32,546 bases of DNA from Bacteroidales bacterium UBA5287 (GTDB taxonomy: Bacteria; Bacteroidota; Bacteroidia; Bacteroidales; Dysgonomonadaceae). Shown here one piece after another: positions 7,272-15,386 of the stretch; position 1 is the stretch's first letter, and each line of letters starts with the position of its first letter. The stretch covers positions 1 through 32,546 of the forward strand of contig DHSL01000002.1 in NCBI GenBank assembly GCA_002411345.1. Reading direction: 5' to 3'. The notes beneath the pieces were generated by a model. That model was not told the origin of the DNA. It worked only from the letters and a program-made list of their open reading frames with translations, and did no database searches. The translations under genes and the position numbers were made by a program.

Positions 7272-8267
7272 ATGAAGATACCCTACGATATTATAGAAAA
7301 ATCCTTTTCGAGCGAAGCCTCGTTTGAAGAGCTGATTGAATTAGAACATTGGCGTAGTGAGTCGAAAGTAAACGACACACTGTATCTTCAATTGAAAGAA
7401 CAATCAGAATTTGCGCAACGTGAAAATCTTCAGTTTATTATTCCCGACAAAGAAAAGTTATGGAATAAAATTGCTCATGAAACAGGCATTGTACCCAAGA
7501 CAAAAAAGTTATATTCATTAAAAGCAGTAACAGGAATTGCCTGTGTTGTAGCACTTGTTTTTTTAATTGGAGGATATGCACTTTCATATATAATATCAGC
7601 AGATAAAGAACAACTTGTTTACACAACAATCACTGCCCCAGATGGTGAAAAAGCCAAAGCATTGTTACCCGACGGTACAGAAGTCTGGTTAAATTCCGGT
7701 TCAACATTAACCTATTCAAACAAGTTTGCTACTAACAACCGAACAATTGAAATGGAAGGAGAAGCATTTTTCAATGTAGCCAAGACCGCAGTACCATTTC
7801 AATTATCAATAAGTGAGAATATAACCCTTACTGTTTTAGGAACATCATTCAATATAAAGAGTCGTTTCGGAGATAACGATATTGAAGTATCTTTATTAGA
7901 AGGAAAAGTCAAGCTTAACGAAAAAGGATCATCATCTCCAATTGTCATGATGAATCCGATGGAAAAAGCCATCATTACGAAATGTGGCGATCAATATGTC
8001 TGCGACCTATCAGAGCTAACATCCTACCATGATAATGTTTGGACCCAGAGCACGTTGAAATTCAATGGAGAAGGAATTAACGATTTAGTGGATAAACTTC
8101 AGAAATGGTATAATATAACTATTGAGTATAGTGGGTTGGATTTAAGCAAAAAATACTGGATGACCATATCTGATGAAACATTAGAGCAGACACTTTTATT
8201 AATTCAAAAAATAACACCTATAACATATGAAATTAAAAATGATAAAGTAACAATTAAAGGACTATAA
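7272..8267 (+). CDS. FecR-type anti-sigma factor
   Basis: A 331-residue inner-membrane regulator. The cytoplasmic N-terminal part (1-80) would bind the sigma factor; one transmembrane helix follows (about 84-107). The periplasmic FecR domain (about 117-215) shows LPDGTEVWLNSGSTL, EGEAFFNVA, FNIKS and VSLLEGKV, all family hallmarks. The C-terminal DUF4974 domain (about 255-331) is the part that contacts the STN domain of the partner transporter. It is separated from the sigma gene by 89 bases that hold a candidate ECF promoter, and is followed by a hairpin before susC. Confidence 0.94.
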   Translation: MKIPYDIIEKSFSSEASFEELIELEHWRSESKVNDTLYLQLKEQSEFAQRENLQFIIPDKEKLWNKIAHETGIVPKTKKLYSLKAVTGIACVVALVFLIGGYALSYIISADKEQLVYTTITAPDGEKAKALLPDGTEVWLNSGSTLTYSNKFATNNRTIEMEGEAFFNVAKTAVPFQLSISENITLTVLGTSFNIKSRFGDNDIEVSLLEGKVKLNEKGSSSPIVMMNPMEKAIITKCGDQYVCDLSELTSYHDNVWTQSTLKFNGEGINDLVDKLQKWYNITIEYSGLDLSKKYWMTISDETLEQTLLLIQKITPITYEIKNDKVTIKGL

Positions 8268-8268
8268 A

Positions 8269-8302
8269 AAAAGCGCGAAAGACCGCCATCCTTCACGCTT
8301 TT
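8269..8302 (+). terminator. Hairpin between fecR and susC
   Basis: AAAAGCGCGAAAG (8269-8281) pairs with CCTTCACGCTTTT (8290-8302) with two wobble pairs around an eight-base loop. It may terminate the regulatory transcript so that susC is driven by its own promoter. Confidence 0.55.
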
Positions 8303-8413
8303 AAATACAAAATGCAAATCTCGTTAAGATTGAATCATCATCAAAAGTGATTGATAATGGGGATCTTGTATTTACGTGCAAAGTTAAATTATTTATTTTA
8401 CAATTATAACTCT

Positions 8414-11400
8414 ATGATTAGAAAAAAACATCTCTTATTTACAGCGCTCATATTTTTGAGCATTCTGTTTCAGATGCCTTTGTACGGGCAAAACGCTGAA
8501 CGTGTTCAATTAAACCTGAAAGAATCCACGATTCAGCAAGTCATTCATGAAATTGAAAATCAGACCAATTACAGGTTTGTTTATGACGAAACTATTCCTA
8601 TGAATGGTAATGTTACAGTACAGTTAAACAATGTACCTATTACTACTGCTTTAAATCAAGTGTTTAAAGCAAAAGGAATTTCTTACGAAATTATTGACAA
8701 TCAAATTGTATTACACGAAGTTGGTGATACTAAACAATTATCAACCGGCAGCATATCCGGAAAAATAACTGATAGTGAAGGTCAGCCGTTAATTGGTGTT
8801 ACAATTGCTGTAAAGAATGATTTAAGCAAAGGAACCGTCACCGATTTTGACGGTAACTTTGTGCTTTCCGGCATATCTAAAAATACATTGATTTCCGTAT
8901 CATATATTGGTTATCAAACTGTAGAGCTACCATCAAACAGTCCACAATTCAGTAATTTGGTATTACAAGAAGACAACAAACTACTAGAAGAAGTAGTTGT
9001 TGTAGGATATGGAACAATGAAGAAAAAGGATTTGATGGGTGCCGCCTCCGTTTTAAGTGGAAATAATTTGACTACAAATTCAAATATTTCAGTTGGAGGA
9101 GCATTACAAGGTAAAATGTCAGGAATCAATGTAATGAGTTCAAGTGGCTTTCCCGGTGGTGAATCCAACATAAGCATTCGTGGTATTGGAACATTTGGAT
9201 CCGGTGATAATTCACCATTGATAGTTATTGATGGTTCACCTATAACTTCAGGCTTAGAAATGTTAAATCCAAATGATATTGAGAGCGTTAACGTTTTAAA
9301 AGACGCCTCTTCAGCTGCAATTTATGGTTCACGTGCAGCAAACGGAGTTATTCTTATAACCACAAAAAAAGGCATGGATGGAAAAGCCACCATCTCATTT
9401 AATGCCAATTACGGCATACAAAGTCCTTCGAACATTCCCGACTTGCTTACAGCGAATGAATTTGTTTCTGCCATTTTAGAGATGCGAGACAACAAAAAGT
9501 ATATAGACGGCGGTAATCCTACCACAAGATACGATGGAGTTGATCCATCATCATTTGGCACAGGTACTCGTTGGAGCGATTATATATATCAATCTGCACC
9601 CACTTATGATATAAACGTAAATGTCTCAGGCGGATCTTCAGATGTAAAATATTATTTATCCGGTGAATATCTTAATCAAGAAGGAATCGGAATTACGACC
9701 GCATTTAAAAAGGCAACATTGAGAGCTAATTTAGAAGGTAAAATTAACAGCTTTATGAAGGTCGGCAATAATTTCCAGGTTTTTTACAGTGAGAGTCTTG
9801 GTGATAGGAGCAATCGACTTTCTGATGTTATATTCAATGCACCAATTATTCCCGCATACAAGGCAGATGGTTCATACGGTAAACCCGATCCTAAATATAC
9901 TTCATCAAAAAATGCGATACCCGAAGTAGCTTGGCGTTCTCCAAAAAACAATAATTATCGTTTATTAGATAATCTTTTTGTAGAATTAAACTTTACAGAC
10001 TATTTAAAATTCCGTTTTAATGGAGGTATAGATGTTGGTTTTAATGAATACAGTTTGTTTTCGCCCATTTTCAATGCCGGAGGTCAAACTAACAACACAA
10101 ACAGTTATGCTGATAATCGTCGTAAAGATTTAATGTGGGTTACTGATTATTTACTCTATTTCGACAAAGTATTTGATAACAAACATACTGTGAATGCAAT
10201 GGGAGGTATTTCCCGTCAGCTATATTCAAACGACAATTTGAATGGCACAGTGAAAAACTTTGTTTCTGAAGTTCCAAATATGCAAGTGATAAAAGGAGGA
10301 ACAAACGATACCGACAAATCCCTTTCAGGCAGTAGAAGTGAGTTAGCATTAGGTTCATATTTTGGAAGAATCAATTACGACTATATGGGTAAATATTTGT
10401 TCGGATTTAATGTACGTGCAGACGGATCATCACGTTTCAAAGGTGAAAATCAATGGGGTGTATTCCCATCATTTTCCGGAGCATGGAGAATTTCTGAAGA
10501 AGATTTTTTTGATTCAAAAGCTATTTCTTCTTTTAAATTACGTGCATCATGGGGACAGTTAGGCAACCAATCAATTGGTTCATGGTATCCCACAATTGCC
10601 TCAGTCGTTAAGAAGAATGTTACATTTGGAAGTTCCGGTAATGATCAAAATCTTTATTCCGGTTATACCCAAACTTCTCTTCCTAATCGAACACTACATT
10701 GGGAAACAACCACAGTAACCAATGCCGGCATCGATTTAAACCTATTAAATAACAGCGTACAAGTGATTGCTGACTATTTTTACAAATCGACCGATGGAAT
10801 TCTTCGTTCCATGGTACTTCCCTTAAACGTTGGTTTGACTGCTCCAAACGTTAATTATGCACAAGTAGTAAATACCGGTGTTGATTTTGAAGTAATTTAT
10901 AATGGGAACATCAGTGAATTCAATTATAAAATTGGAGCAAATGCCTCTTATCTTCACAATGAAATCAAAAAGTTAAGTTCAGGTGTTGATTTCGAAACAA
11001 TTACCGCACCCTATGGTGGACTTTATTTAAACAAAGTAGGAGAAGCATTAAGTTCGATGTACGGTTACAGAACCGGCAATGTGATTACTACAAAAGAAGA
11101 AGCAGACAAACAAAAAGCGATGGGTCAGGGTAACGCAAAGATAGGTCGCTTGAGTTATGTTGACAATAATAATGACGGAAAAATAAACGGTGATGATCGT
11201 GTAATACTAGGCAGTTATATTCCAAAATTGTCTGCAGGTATGACCCTTTCGGCGGATTGGAAAGGATTTGATTTCACCACTGTTTTTGCCGGAGTTTTTG
11301 GCAGGAAACAATTCTCCCCCATGTCGTTCCAAAACCGTTATCCAAACCGAAGTCAAACCAGAAAATGGTATGATAACAGGTGGACAATTGGAGCAGATCC

Positions 11401-11695
11401 AGTCGGTAAATACCCAGCAATCATTCAAGGAGAATCATATGAAGAAATGACAGATTTAATGGTATCGAACACCTCCTATGTAAAGATCAAATCGTTAACA
11501 TTTGGTTACCGTCATAATTTCAAAGATTTCTCCTCACATGTATATATTTCCGGGGAAAATCTACTCACAATTTCTCACAAAGATTTTGATGGATTTGATC
11601 CAGAGAACGGATTATCCCCCGGACATTTCACAAATTGGGGTGGAGATTATCCAACTGCAAAAATATTCTTAATTGGATTGAACTTAACATTTTAA
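8414..11695 (+). CDS. SusC/RagA TonB-dependent outer-membrane transporter with STN domain
   Basis: A 1093-residue outer-membrane transporter. Order of parts: signal peptide (about 1-25, ending LYGQ), STN signalling domain (about 28-101), carboxypeptidase-regulatory-like domain (about 112-190, SGKITDSEGQPLIGVT), the TonB-box-like EEVVVVGYG at about 192-200, plug (with GGESNISIRGIGTFG and the SusC signature DASSAAIYGSRAANGVI) and a 22-strand-type barrel ending NLTF with terminal Phe. The STN domain shows that it signals to FecR as well as transporting. The ATG at 8414 opens the signal peptide; an earlier in-frame ATG at 8357 would place 19 non-signal residues in front. SusD follows after 15 bases. 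The substrate is not readable from sequence. Confidence 0.95.
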   Translation: MIRKKHLLFTALIFLSILFQMPLYGQNAERVQLNLKESTIQQVIHEIENQTNYRFVYDETIPMNGNVTVQLNNVPITTALNQVFKAKGISYEIIDNQIVLHEVGDTKQLSTGSISGKITDSEGQPLIGVTIAVKNDLSKGTVTDFDGNFVLSGISKNTLISVSYIGYQTVELPSNSPQFSNLVLQEDNKLLEEVVVVGYGTMKKKDLMGAASVLSGNNLTTNSNISVGGALQGKMSGINVMSSSGFPGGESNISIRGIGTFGSGDNSPLIVIDGSPITSGLEMLNPNDIESVNVLKDASSAAIYGSRAANGVILITTKKGMDGKATISFNANYGIQSPSNIPDLLTANEFVSAILEMRDNKKYIDGGNPTTRYDGVDPSSFGTGTRWSDYIYQSAPTYDINVNVSGGSSDVKYYLSGEYLNQEGIGITTAFKKATLRANLEGKINSFMKVGNNFQVFYSESLGDRSNRLSDVIFNAPIIPAYKADGSYGKPDPKYTSSKNAIPEVAWRSPKNNNYRLLDNLFVELNFTDYLKFRFNGGIDVGFNEYSLFSPIFNAGGQTNNTNSYADNRRKDLMWVTDYLLYFDKVFDNKHTVNAMGGISRQLYSNDNLNGTVKNFVSEVPNMQVIKGGTNDTDKSLSGSRSELALGSYFGRINYDYMGKYLFGFNVRADGSSRFKGENQWGVFPSFSGAWRISEEDFFDSKAISSFKLRASWGQLGNQSIGSWYPTIASVVKKNVTFGSSGNDQNLYSGYTQTSLPNRTLHWETTTVTNAGIDLNLLNNSVQVIADYFYKSTDGILRSMVLPLNVGLTAPNVNYAQVVNTGVDFEVIYNGNISEFNYKIGANASYLHNEIKKLSSGVDFETITAPYGGLYLNKVGEALSSMYGYRTGNVITTKEEADKQKAMGQGNAKIGRLSYVDNNNDGKINGDDRVILGSYIPKLSAGMTLSADWKGFDFTTVFAGVFGRKQFSPMSFQNRYPNRSQTRKWYDNRWTIGADPVGKYPAIIQGESYEEMTDLMVSNTSYVKIKSLTFGYRHNFKDFSSHVYISGENLLTISHKDFDGFDPENGLSPGHFTNWGGDYPTAKIFLIGLNLTF

Positions 11696-11710
11696 TTAAA
11701 ACGACAAACA

Positions 11711-13330
11711 ATGAAAAAGAAATTTATATATATACTCTGTCTGCTAACATTATTTATGAGTAGTTGTATGGATAATTTTCTGGACCGTAATCCATACGGC
11801 GACTTAGATGAAAAGACATTTTTCACAAAAAAAGAACATGCTGATTTAGCAGCTATTGCCTGTTATTCAACACTTCAGAAGATGAATGGTCATTGGGCAG
11901 ATGCTCAACTTGAGCTTGGTATGACAGGTGATTTTTCTTCTGCCGGTTTCAAAGATGCTCAAGCATATTATACAGCCTCTTTTAATCCCAACGATGCAAA
12001 TGTTGTTAATGGAATTTGGAAAAAAGGATATGAAGGAATTGCCATTTGCAACAATAATATTTATGGCTTAGAACAAATGAGAAGTGATATTATTGATGAT
12101 GCCACAAAGAATAAACATTTAGCAGAGATGAAGTTTATCCGTGCATTTTGGTATTTCAGACTTATTCGTTTTTACGGAGATATTCCATTACGTTCGTCTC
12201 TTGTTACAGATCCAAGTAATAAAGAACAAGTAATGTTACCATTGACATCAAAAGAAAAGATTATATCAGATATAATTTTACCCGATTTAGTTTTTGCATC
12301 ACAAAACCTTCCCGTTTCCTGGGATGCAGCATATCATAACAGAGCAACAAAGGGAGCAGCTTATGCAACGCTTACAGAACTATATGTTTATATAAAGGAT
12401 TATGATAAAGCGATTGCCAGCGGACTAGAAGTTGAAAAATCAGGTTATAAGATGATTGATAATCCCGGTTATGTTTTACGCGTTGATTATGAAGGTTCTT
12501 CCGAAATCATTTTTTCCATAGGTTATGGAACCGGTAATGAAACATATCGTGAGTTTTATTATGGTACGACAGAAGATTTAGGTGGTAGTTCAGGTCGCAT
12601 TATGCGTGGAGACACCTATTCCGGTGATTATTTTTATGCCTCTCGTGATTTCATCGATTTCTTCCAAACAATAGATGGAAAGAGTATTAACGACAATTCA
12701 CCATACTTCAATAAAAGTGAAGAATGGAAATATAGAGATCCTCGATTTGATGGAACATTTTTTACCACGATGGATGAGATTACAACCACATCAGGTGTAA
12801 AAATGAACTGGAAATCAGAATGGCTTATTAACGATGAGACCGGTTTTGACATTCAAAAACGTGGTGTTTATTATGGTGACAACACTTGGAATCGTCGTAT
12901 GGACAACACTTTGATTCGCCTACCTCGTGTATATTTATTAATGGCTGAGGCATATGCTTTTAAATCCTCTCCAGAATATGGAAAAGCCAATGAATATTTG
13001 AATAAAACGCGCACACGAGCTCGTGAATTTGCCCTAAATAACAGAGACAAGTATATTCCATCAGGGATATCAGACAGCGAAGTACTTCCTTCTTGGAATG
13101 TTTCGACAAAAGAACAAGCCATGACAGCTTTGAATTATGAAAATCGTGTAGAGTTTTTCACTGAAGATTGTTATCGTTATTTTGATCTTAAACGTTGGGG
13201 CACATTATCTGAAGAATGGTCACGTGTAGGAGGTTTTACATGGAATGACAAATTTATTGATTTGCCCATTCCTTCAAACGAAGTCTCAAACAACGACAAT
13301 ATTTCTCAGAAGCAAAGTTGGGGAAATTAA
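11711..13330 (+). CDS. SusD/RagB surface nutrient-binding lipoprotein
   Basis: A 539-residue SusD-family lipoprotein. The signal peptide ends in the lipobox MSSC with C19. The N-terminal MDNFLDRNP and the helical TPR-like region with EMKFIRAFWYFRLIRFYGDIPL are hallmarks, as is the C-terminal NYENRVEFFTEDCYRYFDLKRWG split block. It forms the lid over the SusC barrel and binds the incoming ligand at the surface. It starts 15 bases after susC and shares its transcript. A long hairpin lies just after its stop. The ligand is not deducible from sequence. Confidence 0.95.
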   Translation: MKKKFIYILCLLTLFMSSCMDNFLDRNPYGDLDEKTFFTKKEHADLAAIACYSTLQKMNGHWADAQLELGMTGDFSSAGFKDAQAYYTASFNPNDANVVNGIWKKGYEGIAICNNNIYGLEQMRSDIIDDATKNKHLAEMKFIRAFWYFRLIRFYGDIPLRSSLVTDPSNKEQVMLPLTSKEKIISDIILPDLVFASQNLPVSWDAAYHNRATKGAAYATLTELYVYIKDYDKAIASGLEVEKSGYKMIDNPGYVLRVDYEGSSEIIFSIGYGTGNETYREFYYGTTEDLGGSSGRIMRGDTYSGDYFYASRDFIDFFQTIDGKSINDNSPYFNKSEEWKYRDPRFDGTFFTTMDEITTTSGVKMNWKSEWLINDETGFDIQKRGVYYGDNTWNRRMDNTLIRLPRVYLLMAEAYAFKSSPEYGKANEYLNKTRTRAREFALNNRDKYIPSGISDSEVLPSWNVSTKEQAMTALNYENRVEFFTEDCYRYFDLKRWGTLSEEWSRVGGFTWNDKFIDLPIPSNEVSNNDNISQKQSWGN

Positions 13331-13350
13331 TTTTCCAATAAATTAAATTT

Positions 13351-13389
13351 ATAAATGTGCATTGTTTGAAAATAACAATGTACATTTAT
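13351..13389 (+). terminator. 16-bp hairpin between susD and the phosphoesterase gene
   Basis: ATAAATGTGCATTGTT (13351-13366) pairs with AACAATGTACATTTAT (13374-13389) over all 16 positions with a single G-T wobble, around a seven-base loop, followed by CTTTTAAC. It may be a partial terminator or an mRNA-stabilising structure that lowers expression of the next gene relative to susCD. Confidence 0.6.
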
Positions 13390-13419
13390 CTTTTAACATT
13401 AAAAACAATTCTTCATTTT

Positions 13420-14493
13420 ATGAATATCAAAATTAAACTCATCTTGATTATTGCTGTAGCGTTTTCATTTACAGCCGTAGCTCAGAATCACAATAGCCCA
13501 AAGCTTAGTGATCCAAATTCCTTTTCGATTGTGTTATTATCTGATCCCCAAAATTACACCAAATTCGATACCAATCAACCCATATTTGATTTAATGACCG
13601 CTTGGACTGCGTCGCAGATTGACAATTTAAATATCAAGGCAGTACTATGTACAGGCGATTTAGTAGAACAAAACAATTGGCTTACCCCAGATGGTATAAA
13701 TGGTAATCAGACAAGTACACAACAATGGAAATCGGTTTCCCGAGCTTTTGAACGTCTCGACGATAAAGTACCATATATTATTAGTCTCGGGAATCATGAT
13801 TATGGTTATAAAAGTGCCGAAAACCGTGACAGTCAATTTCAAGAATATTTTCCTGTAGAACGAAACTCCACTTGGAAGAATCATTTAGTCAGCATCTATC
13901 CAAATCAATCAGGGAATCCTTCATTGGAAAATGCAGCTTTCGAGTTCGATTTACCTGGTTGGGGAAAAATGCTAATCATAACCTCTGAGTTTGCCCCTCG
14001 AGATGAAGTATTGACGTGGGCAAAAGAACTTGTAAGCAGTGATAAGTACAAAAATCACCGTGTTATTTTTCTGACCCATTCATATTTGAAAACAGATGGC
14101 GATCGTATTAAATCTGAAAAATACAAAATTACCCCATCAAATTATGGTGAAGCTATTTGGAACAAGCTGATTTATCCCAATTCCAATATTGAAATGGTTA
14201 TATGCGGTCATTATGCACTTATAGGCGGTTATGAAATGAATGTAGGACAACGTTCTGACAAAAACTCCTCAGGCAAAAATGTTTATCAAATGATGTTCAA
14301 TTCACAAACTTTGGGTGGTGGATGGCATGGTAATGGCGGTGATGGATGGTTACGTATGCTTGAATTCATGCCTGACGGCAAGACCATTAAAGTTAAAACA
14401 TATTCTCCGCTTTTTGGTTATTCAACCCTTACATCCGACAAATCCAATCGTACTGAATCCTTCGATGAATTTGAGGTAATTCTGGGGGAATAA
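13420..14493 (+). CDS. Secreted calcineurin-like metallophosphoesterase
   Basis: A 357-residue exported phosphoesterase. A signal peptide (about 1-21, ending AVAQ) precedes the metallophosphatase core. Metal-site motifs occur in order: SDPQ with D42 and Q44 (Q in place of the usual H of DxH), GDLVEQN with D80, GNHD with N125 and H126, H219 in LTHSY, and GH at 262-263. The enzyme should hydrolyse a phosphomono- or diester in the periplasm or at the surface, using two metal ions. The ATG at 13420 is chosen because it opens the signal peptide and lies after the hairpin. It is the last gene of the sigma/FecR/SusCD locus, so its substrate is probably what that locus imports. Confidence 0.9.
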   Translation: MNIKIKLILIIAVAFSFTAVAQNHNSPKLSDPNSFSIVLLSDPQNYTKFDTNQPIFDLMTAWTASQIDNLNIKAVLCTGDLVEQNNWLTPDGINGNQTSTQQWKSVSRAFERLDDKVPYIISLGNHDYGYKSAENRDSQFQEYFPVERNSTWKNHLVSIYPNQSGNPSLENAAFEFDLPGWGKMLIITSEFAPRDEVLTWAKELVSSDKYKNHRVIFLTHSYLKTDGDRIKSEKYKITPSNYGEAIWNKLIYPNSNIEMVICGHYALIGGYEMNVGQRSDKNSSGKNVYQMMFNSQTLGGGWHGNGGDGWLRMLEFMPDGKTIKVKTYSPLFGYSTLTSDKSNRTESFDEFEVILGE

Positions 14494-14529
14494 GCCAATT
14501 TATGTTAAATCATAACCTTTTCACTTAAA

Positions 14530-14588
14530 CAAACCTAATTAACTCCTAAATCATGACGAAAATTCTGAAAACCGAGTTAATTAGTTTG
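14530..14588. repeat. Long inverted repeat (15-bp arms) overlapping repeat copy 2
   Basis: CAAACCTAATTAACTC (14530-14545) is complementary to GAGTTAATTAGTTTG (14574-14588) with a single bulged base. The 28-base spacer contains the start of the direct repeat. There is no T-run after it. The left arm is not intact at copy 1. Confidence 0.7.
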
Positions 14589-14607
14589 TGAAGGGAGGCT
14601 GATTATT
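14552..14607 (+). repeat. 56-base direct repeat, copy 2
   Basis: Matches 6454-6509 at 51 of 56 positions, same orientation, beginning CATGACGAAAATTCTGAAAA. It lies 58 bases after the phosphoesterase stop and just upstream of the promoter of the GreA/GreB gene, so the two copies bracket the sigma-FecR-SusC-SusD-phosphoesterase block. Confidence 0.85.
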
Positions 14608-14620
14608 CGAATGATTAAAC

Positions 14621-14628
14621 TATATTTG
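14621..14628 (+). promoter_or_regulatory. -7 element for the GreA/GreB gene
   Basis: TATATTTG matches TAnnTTTG, 59 bases before the ATG at 14688. No clear -33 element is seen; the expected place falls inside the repeat. Confidence 0.45.
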
Positions 14629-14687
14629 TAGATATAGCTTTAAATAAAAGTATTCAATTGGAAAACAAAAATTAAATTTAATAAACT

Positions 14688-15191
14688 ATGAGCAGAGGAT
14701 TTATCAAAGAAAGTGATCAGGAAGAAATTCCGTTAGTAGCACCAAGAGCTTATTTACCAGAAGGTGTAACAAACTACGTAACTCAAGCCGGTATGGATGA
14801 GTTATTAGCAGAAAGGCAGAAATTAATTGACGAGAAAGAAAGTCTGAACAGCATATATGAGAATGAGAAACGTATAGCTTTAAACAATATTAATGCAAGA
14901 TTAAATTTATTGAACAATAGAATTGATACAGCTCAGATTGTTATTATGGATGAGCAGCCACCTGATGATATAAGGTTTGGTGCAATTATAACACTAAAAA
15001 TTGAATCAACTAAAAAGATTAAAACATTTCAAATAGTAGGAGTTGACGAAGCAGATGTGTCTAAAGGAAAAATTTCATTTCTATCACCTTTAGCACACGC
15101 ATTGATAAATAAAAAGACTGGAGATAAAGCAGTTTTAAAACGACCTAATAAAGATATAGTATATGAAATTTTGAATATAACCTATGTTTAA
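14688..15191 (+). CDS. GreA/GreB-family transcription elongation factor
   Basis: A 167-residue Gre factor. After a short N-terminal extension (MSRGFIKESDQEE...PRAYLPEGVTNYVT, typical of the GreB-like proteins of Bacteroidota), a coiled coil spans about 34-85. The C-terminal FKBP-like domain (about 92-167) includes FGAIITLKI and ends with KDIVYEILNI. Gre factors insert the coiled coil into the RNA polymerase secondary channel and stimulate cleavage of backtracked transcripts. The gene has its own -7 element and a strong terminator, so it is monocistronic. Whether it is GreA or GreB in function cannot be decided here. Confidence 0.9.
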   Translation: MSRGFIKESDQEEIPLVAPRAYLPEGVTNYVTQAGMDELLAERQKLIDEKESLNSIYENEKRIALNNINARLNLLNNRIDTAQIVIMDEQPPDDIRFGAIITLKIESTKKIKTFQIVGVDEADVSKGKISFLSPLAHALINKKTGDKAVLKRPNKDIVYEILNITYV

Positions 15192-15201
15192 GATTATACA
15201 A

Positions 15202-15238
15202 AAAAAGCTCCTCTAAGATTTCTCTAAAGGAGCTTTTT
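15202..15238 (+). terminator. Rho-independent terminator after the Gre factor gene
   Basis: AAAAAGCTCCT (15202-15212) pairs with AGGAGCTTTTT (15228-15238), 11 perfect pairs with a T-run. It abuts the 3' end of the oppositely oriented tRNA-Leu gene and may serve both strands. Confidence 0.9.
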
Positions 15239-15239
15239 G

Positions 15240-15321
15240 TGCGGCTGAAGGGACTCGAACCCCCACGACGTTAGTCACTAGATCCTAAGTCTAGCGCGGC
15301 TACCAATTACGCCACAGCCGC
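15240..15321 (-). tRNA. tRNA-Leu (anticodon TAG)
   Basis: Read on the minus strand, the acceptor arms GCGGCTG and CAGCCGC pair over seven bases with discriminator A. The anticodon stem CTAGA/TCTAG encloses the loop CTTAGGA, giving anticodon TAG (plus-strand 15285-15287), which reads CTA-type leucine codons. A class II variable arm (GAC/GTC stem) and the T-loop TTCGAGT are present. CCA is not encoded. Confidence 0.96.
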
Positions 15322-15386
15322 AATTGGACTGCAAAGATACAATTTATTTTTAAAAAAAAGTATTTTTTGAATAAAGTTTCTACTAT

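Noticed and set aside
8351..8413. Longer N-terminus for SusC
   Set aside because: The extra 21 residues precede a normal signal peptide and would bury it; the ATG at 8414 gives standard architecture.
6454..14607. Integrative element with attL/attR formed by the 56-base repeats
   Set aside because: No integrase, relaxase or tRNA end is associated with the repeats, and the copies differ at five positions, so att sites are not claimed.
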